Positions 11,700 to 13,888 of a stretch of DNA of 13,888 nucleotides are shown piece after piece. Source of the DNA: Methylibium sp964622685 (GTDB lineage: Bacteria > Pseudomonadota > Gammaproteobacteria > Burkholderiales > Burkholderiaceae_C). Where the stretch lies: assembly GCA_964622685.1 (NCBI GenBank), contig CAZUUU010000075.1, positions 1 to 13,888 of the forward strand, read 5' to 3'. Under the pieces are notes generated by a model. The model was not told the DNA's origin, ran no database searches, and was given only the letters and a program-made list of their open reading frames with translations. Every line of letters starts with the position of its first letter. Position 1 is the first letter of the stretch. The position numbers and the translations under genes were made by a program.

Positions 11700-13888
11700 A
11701 GCAGCAGCGTCGGCTTGAAGCCCAGGTCGGCCGCCTTGCCCTTGCGGGCCCGCGCCCCCTTGTAAGGTGCCAGCGCAGTCGCACCGAAGACCTCGTCCCG
11801 GGGCTTGCCGCCGCGCAGCGCGGCCCCGACCACGCGCAGCGACTTGTCGAAGGCCGCCACGCTGACCAGCGCGTCCTTCGCATCCAGGTCCATCAGCGTC
11901 AGGCCGCGGCCGCCCTTGGGCTGCAGCTTCAGGTCGGCGAGCGCGAACACCAGCAGGCGGCCGGTGTAGCTCAGGCAGGCGATCTGCTGCGCGCCGTCGG
12001 CACGGCTGGGCGGCAGCGGCTTCTCGCCGTCGGGCAGCGCCAGGAAGCTCTTGCCGCCGCGCTGGCGCGAGACCAGGTCACCGGCCTGCGCCAGCAGCCC
12101 GTAGCCGCCGGTGTTGGCCAGCAGCAGCGTCGCCTCGGCCGGCCCGGCGAAGTAGTGCTGGGGCTGCGTGCCCGACTCCAGGTCGACCATCGAGTTGATC
12201 GGCTGGCCGTCGCCGCGCGCCCCCGGCAGGCCGCTGACCGGGACGCTGTAGACGCGGCCCGCTCCTTTCGACGGCGTGCCGAAGACCAGCAGCGTGTCGA
12301 CGGTGCGGCATTCGAAGCTGCCGTAGAGCGCGTCGCCGGCCTTGAAAGCGAAGCTCGCCGCATCGTGGCCGTGGCCCTGGCGCGCGCGCACCCAGCCCTT
12401 GGCGCTGATCACCACCGTGACCGGCTCGTCGATCACCTTGACCTCGGCCACCGCGCGCTTCTCGGCCTGGATCAGCGTGCGGCGCGCGTCGCCGTGGGCC
12501 TTGGCGTCGGCCTCGATCTCCCTGACCATCGTGCGCTTCAGCGACGCGGGGCTGTCCAGGATGTCCTGCAGCCTGGCCTGCTCCTCGCGCAGGGCCTTGA
12601 GTTCCTGCTCGATCCTGATTGCCTCGAGCCGCGCCAGCTGGCGCAGCCGGATGTCGAGGATGTCCTCGGCCTGCCGCTCGCTGAGCTTGAAGCGCTCGAT
12701 CAGCGCCGGCTTGGGCTCGTCGGCATGGCGGATGATGCGGATCACCTCGTCGATGTTCAGCAGCACCAGCTGCCGGCCCTCGAGGATGTGGATGCGGTCC
12801 AGCACCTTGGCCAGCCGGTGGCGCGTGCGGCGCTCGATGGTCAGCTTGCGGAAGCCCAGCCACTCGACCAGCATCTGCCGCAGCGACTTCTGCGTCGGCC
12901 GTCCGTCGGCGCCGACCATCGTCAGGTTGACCGGCGCCGAGCTCTCCAGGCTGGTGTGCGCGAGCAGCACGTTGACCAGCTCCTGCTGCTCGACCGTGCG
13001 GGTCTTGGGCTCGAACACGAGCCGCACCGCGGCTTCCTTGCCGGACTCGTCGCGCACCGCGTCCAGCACCGACAACACCGTGGCCTTCAGCTGCGTCTGT
13101 TCGGCGGACAAGGCCTTCTTCCCGGCCTTGACCTTGGGGTTGGTCAGCTCCTCGATCTCCTCCAGCACCTTCTGCGCGCTGGTGCCGGGGGGCAGCTCGG
13201 TGACGACCAGCTGCCACTGGCCGCGCGCCAGGTCCTCGATCTTCCAGCGCGCGCGCAGCTTCAGCGAGCCGCGGCCCGTGCGGTAGGCCTCGACGATGTC
13301 GGCCTCGCCGCTGATGATCTGGCCGCCGCCGGGGTAGTCGGGGCCGGGCAGCAGGGCGAACAGCTCGTCGTCCGGCAGCTTCTCGTTCTTCAGCAGCGCC
13401 ACCGCGGCCGCGGCGACCTCGCGCAGGTTGTGGCTGGGGATCTCGGTCGCCAGGCCCACCGCGATGCCGCTGGCGCCGTTGAGCAGAACGAAGGGCAGGC
13501 GCGCCGGCAGCTGGCGCGGCTCGGAGGTCGAGCCGTCGTAGTTGGGGATGAAGTCGACCGTGCCTTCGTCGATCTCGTCGAGCAGCAGCCGCGTGATCGG
13601 TGCGAGGCGCGCTTCGGTGTAGCGCATCGCCGCCGCACCGTCGCCATCGCGCGAGCCGAAATTGCCCTGGCCGTCGATGAGCGGGTAGCGCTGGCTGAAG
13701 TCCTGCGCCATGCGCACCATCGCGTCGTAGGCGGCCTGGTCGCCGTGCGGGTGGTAGCGGCCCAGCACGTCGCCGACGACGCGCGCGCTCTTCACGGCCT
13801 TCGGGCCGGCGGCCGTGGTGAAGGCCAGGCCCATGCGCTCCATCGCGTAGAGGATGCGGCGCTGCACCGGCTTCTGGCCGTCGCAGAC
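11690..13888 (-). CDS. parC: DNA topoisomerase IV subunit A (ParC), N-terminus off the right edge
   Basis: The window holds 732 codons, reading from VCDGQKPVQRRILYAMERMG at the edge to the stop at 11690. About 33 N-terminal residues are missing by comparison with E. coli ParC. ParC, with ParE, decatenates replicated chromosomes and relaxes supercoils. The breakage-reunion domain is clear: KSARVVGDVLGRYHPHGD (in-window residues 33-50), then the catalytic Tyr in AAAMRYTEARL (residue 90, codon 13621-13619). Other matches are LPARLPFVLLNGASGIAVG and LREVAAAAVALL. A long charged coiled coil and the SERQAEDILDIRLRQLARLE block follow, then a C-terminal beta-propeller-type domain. No GyrA box is seen in that domain, which favours ParC over GyrA. 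At the quinolone-region position equivalent to E. coli Ser80 there is Gln (in-window residue 51), with Asp at the Glu84 equivalent. The gene is convergent with the small gene. Confidence 0.96.
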   Translation of the reverse strand, partial: VCDGQKPVQRRILYAMERMGLAFTTAAGPKAVKSARVVGDVLGRYHPHGDQAAYDAMVRMAQDFSQRYPLIDGQGNFGSRDGDGAAAMRYTEARLAPITRLLLDEIDEGTVDFIPNYDGSTSEPRQLPARLPFVLLNGASGIAVGLATEIPSHNLREVAAAAVALLKNEKLPDDELFALLPGPDYPGGGQIISGEADIVEAYRTGRGSLKLRARWKIEDLARGQWQLVVTELPPGTSAQKVLEEIEELTNPKVKAGKKALSAEQTQLKATVLSVLDAVRDESGKEAAVRLVFEPKTRTVEQQELVNVLLAHTSLESSAPVNLTMVGADGRPTQKSLRQMLVEWLGFRKLTIERRTRHRLAKVLDRIHILEGRQLVLLNIDEVIRIIRHADEPKPALIERFKLSERQAEDILDIRLRQLARLEAIRIEQELKALREEQARLQDILDSPASLKRTMVREIEADAKAHGDARRTLIQAEKRAVAEVKVIDEPVTVVISAKGWVRARQGHGHDAASFAFKAGDALYGSFECRTVDTLLVFGTPSKGAGRVYSVPVSGLPGARGDGQPINSMVDLESGTQPQHYFAGPAEATLLLANTGGYGLLAQAGDLVSRQRGGKSFLALPDGEKPLPPSRADGAQQIACLSYTGRLLVFALADLKLQPKGGRGLTLMDLDAKDALVSVAAFDKSLRVVGAALRGGKPRDEVFGATALAPYKGARARKGKAADLGFKPTLLLRA

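Noticed and set aside
12342..13286. 314-aa Ser-rich plus-strand frame opposite parC
   Set aside because: It is antisense to conserved parC codons; the Ser/Arg-rich composition reflects the complementary GC-rich codons.

Overview
The window is very GC-rich, with codons almost always ending in G or C. It reads as an ordinary chromosomal segment of a betaproteobacterium, most likely Burkholderiales (Rubrivivax/Leptothrix/Ideonella type), judging from the ParC, ComEC, DsbB and RidA sequences. Nine protein-coding genes fill nearly all of it. I see no rRNA, tRNA, CRISPR array, insertion sequence or phage gene, and no gene-free stretch over about 90 bases. The long ORFs on the opposite strand are GC-driven shadows.

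Left two-thirds (1-10188, all minus strand). Reading in the direction of transcription, comEC (DNA uptake channel) comes first. It is followed by a cluster of the poorly understood 'circularly permuted ATP-grasp / alpha-E / transglutaminase' type: a 1142-aa transglutaminase-DUF2126 protein, an ATP-grasp + alpha-E fusion, a 315-aa transglutaminase-like protein, and a second stand-alone ATP-grasp that runs off the left edge. The first three are tightly packed (gaps or overlaps of about 20 nt). Related sets are predicted, mostly from comparative genomics, to make and process a peptide-like product or peptide tag: ATP-grasp ligates, alpha-E assists, and the transglutaminase-like enzymes cleave or transfer.

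The most notable unannotated signal is a pair of sigma-54-type (-24/-12) promoter sequences. One lies in the last codons of comEC, just ahead of the DUF2126 gene. The other is in the 62-nt gap ahead of the stand-alone ATP-grasp gene. Both have the exact GG-N10-GC spacing. This suggests two adjacent RpoN-dependent transcription units serving one biochemical system. The fused ATP-grasp also lacks an acidic/Asn motif that its stand-alone neighbour keeps, so the two may not be functionally equivalent.

Right third (10277-13888). A RidA-family gene and a dsbB gene overlap by 4 nt and run rightward, divergent from comEC across an 88-nt intergenic region that holds an inverted repeat. Next is a small unknown gene for a Trp-rich protein with a basic tail, preceded by a strong ribosome binding site and a 5'-leader hairpin. 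It converges on parC (topoisomerase IV subunit A), which enters from the right edge without its N-terminus. The 9-nt gap between them is part of a GC hairpin whose loop is the parC stop codon.
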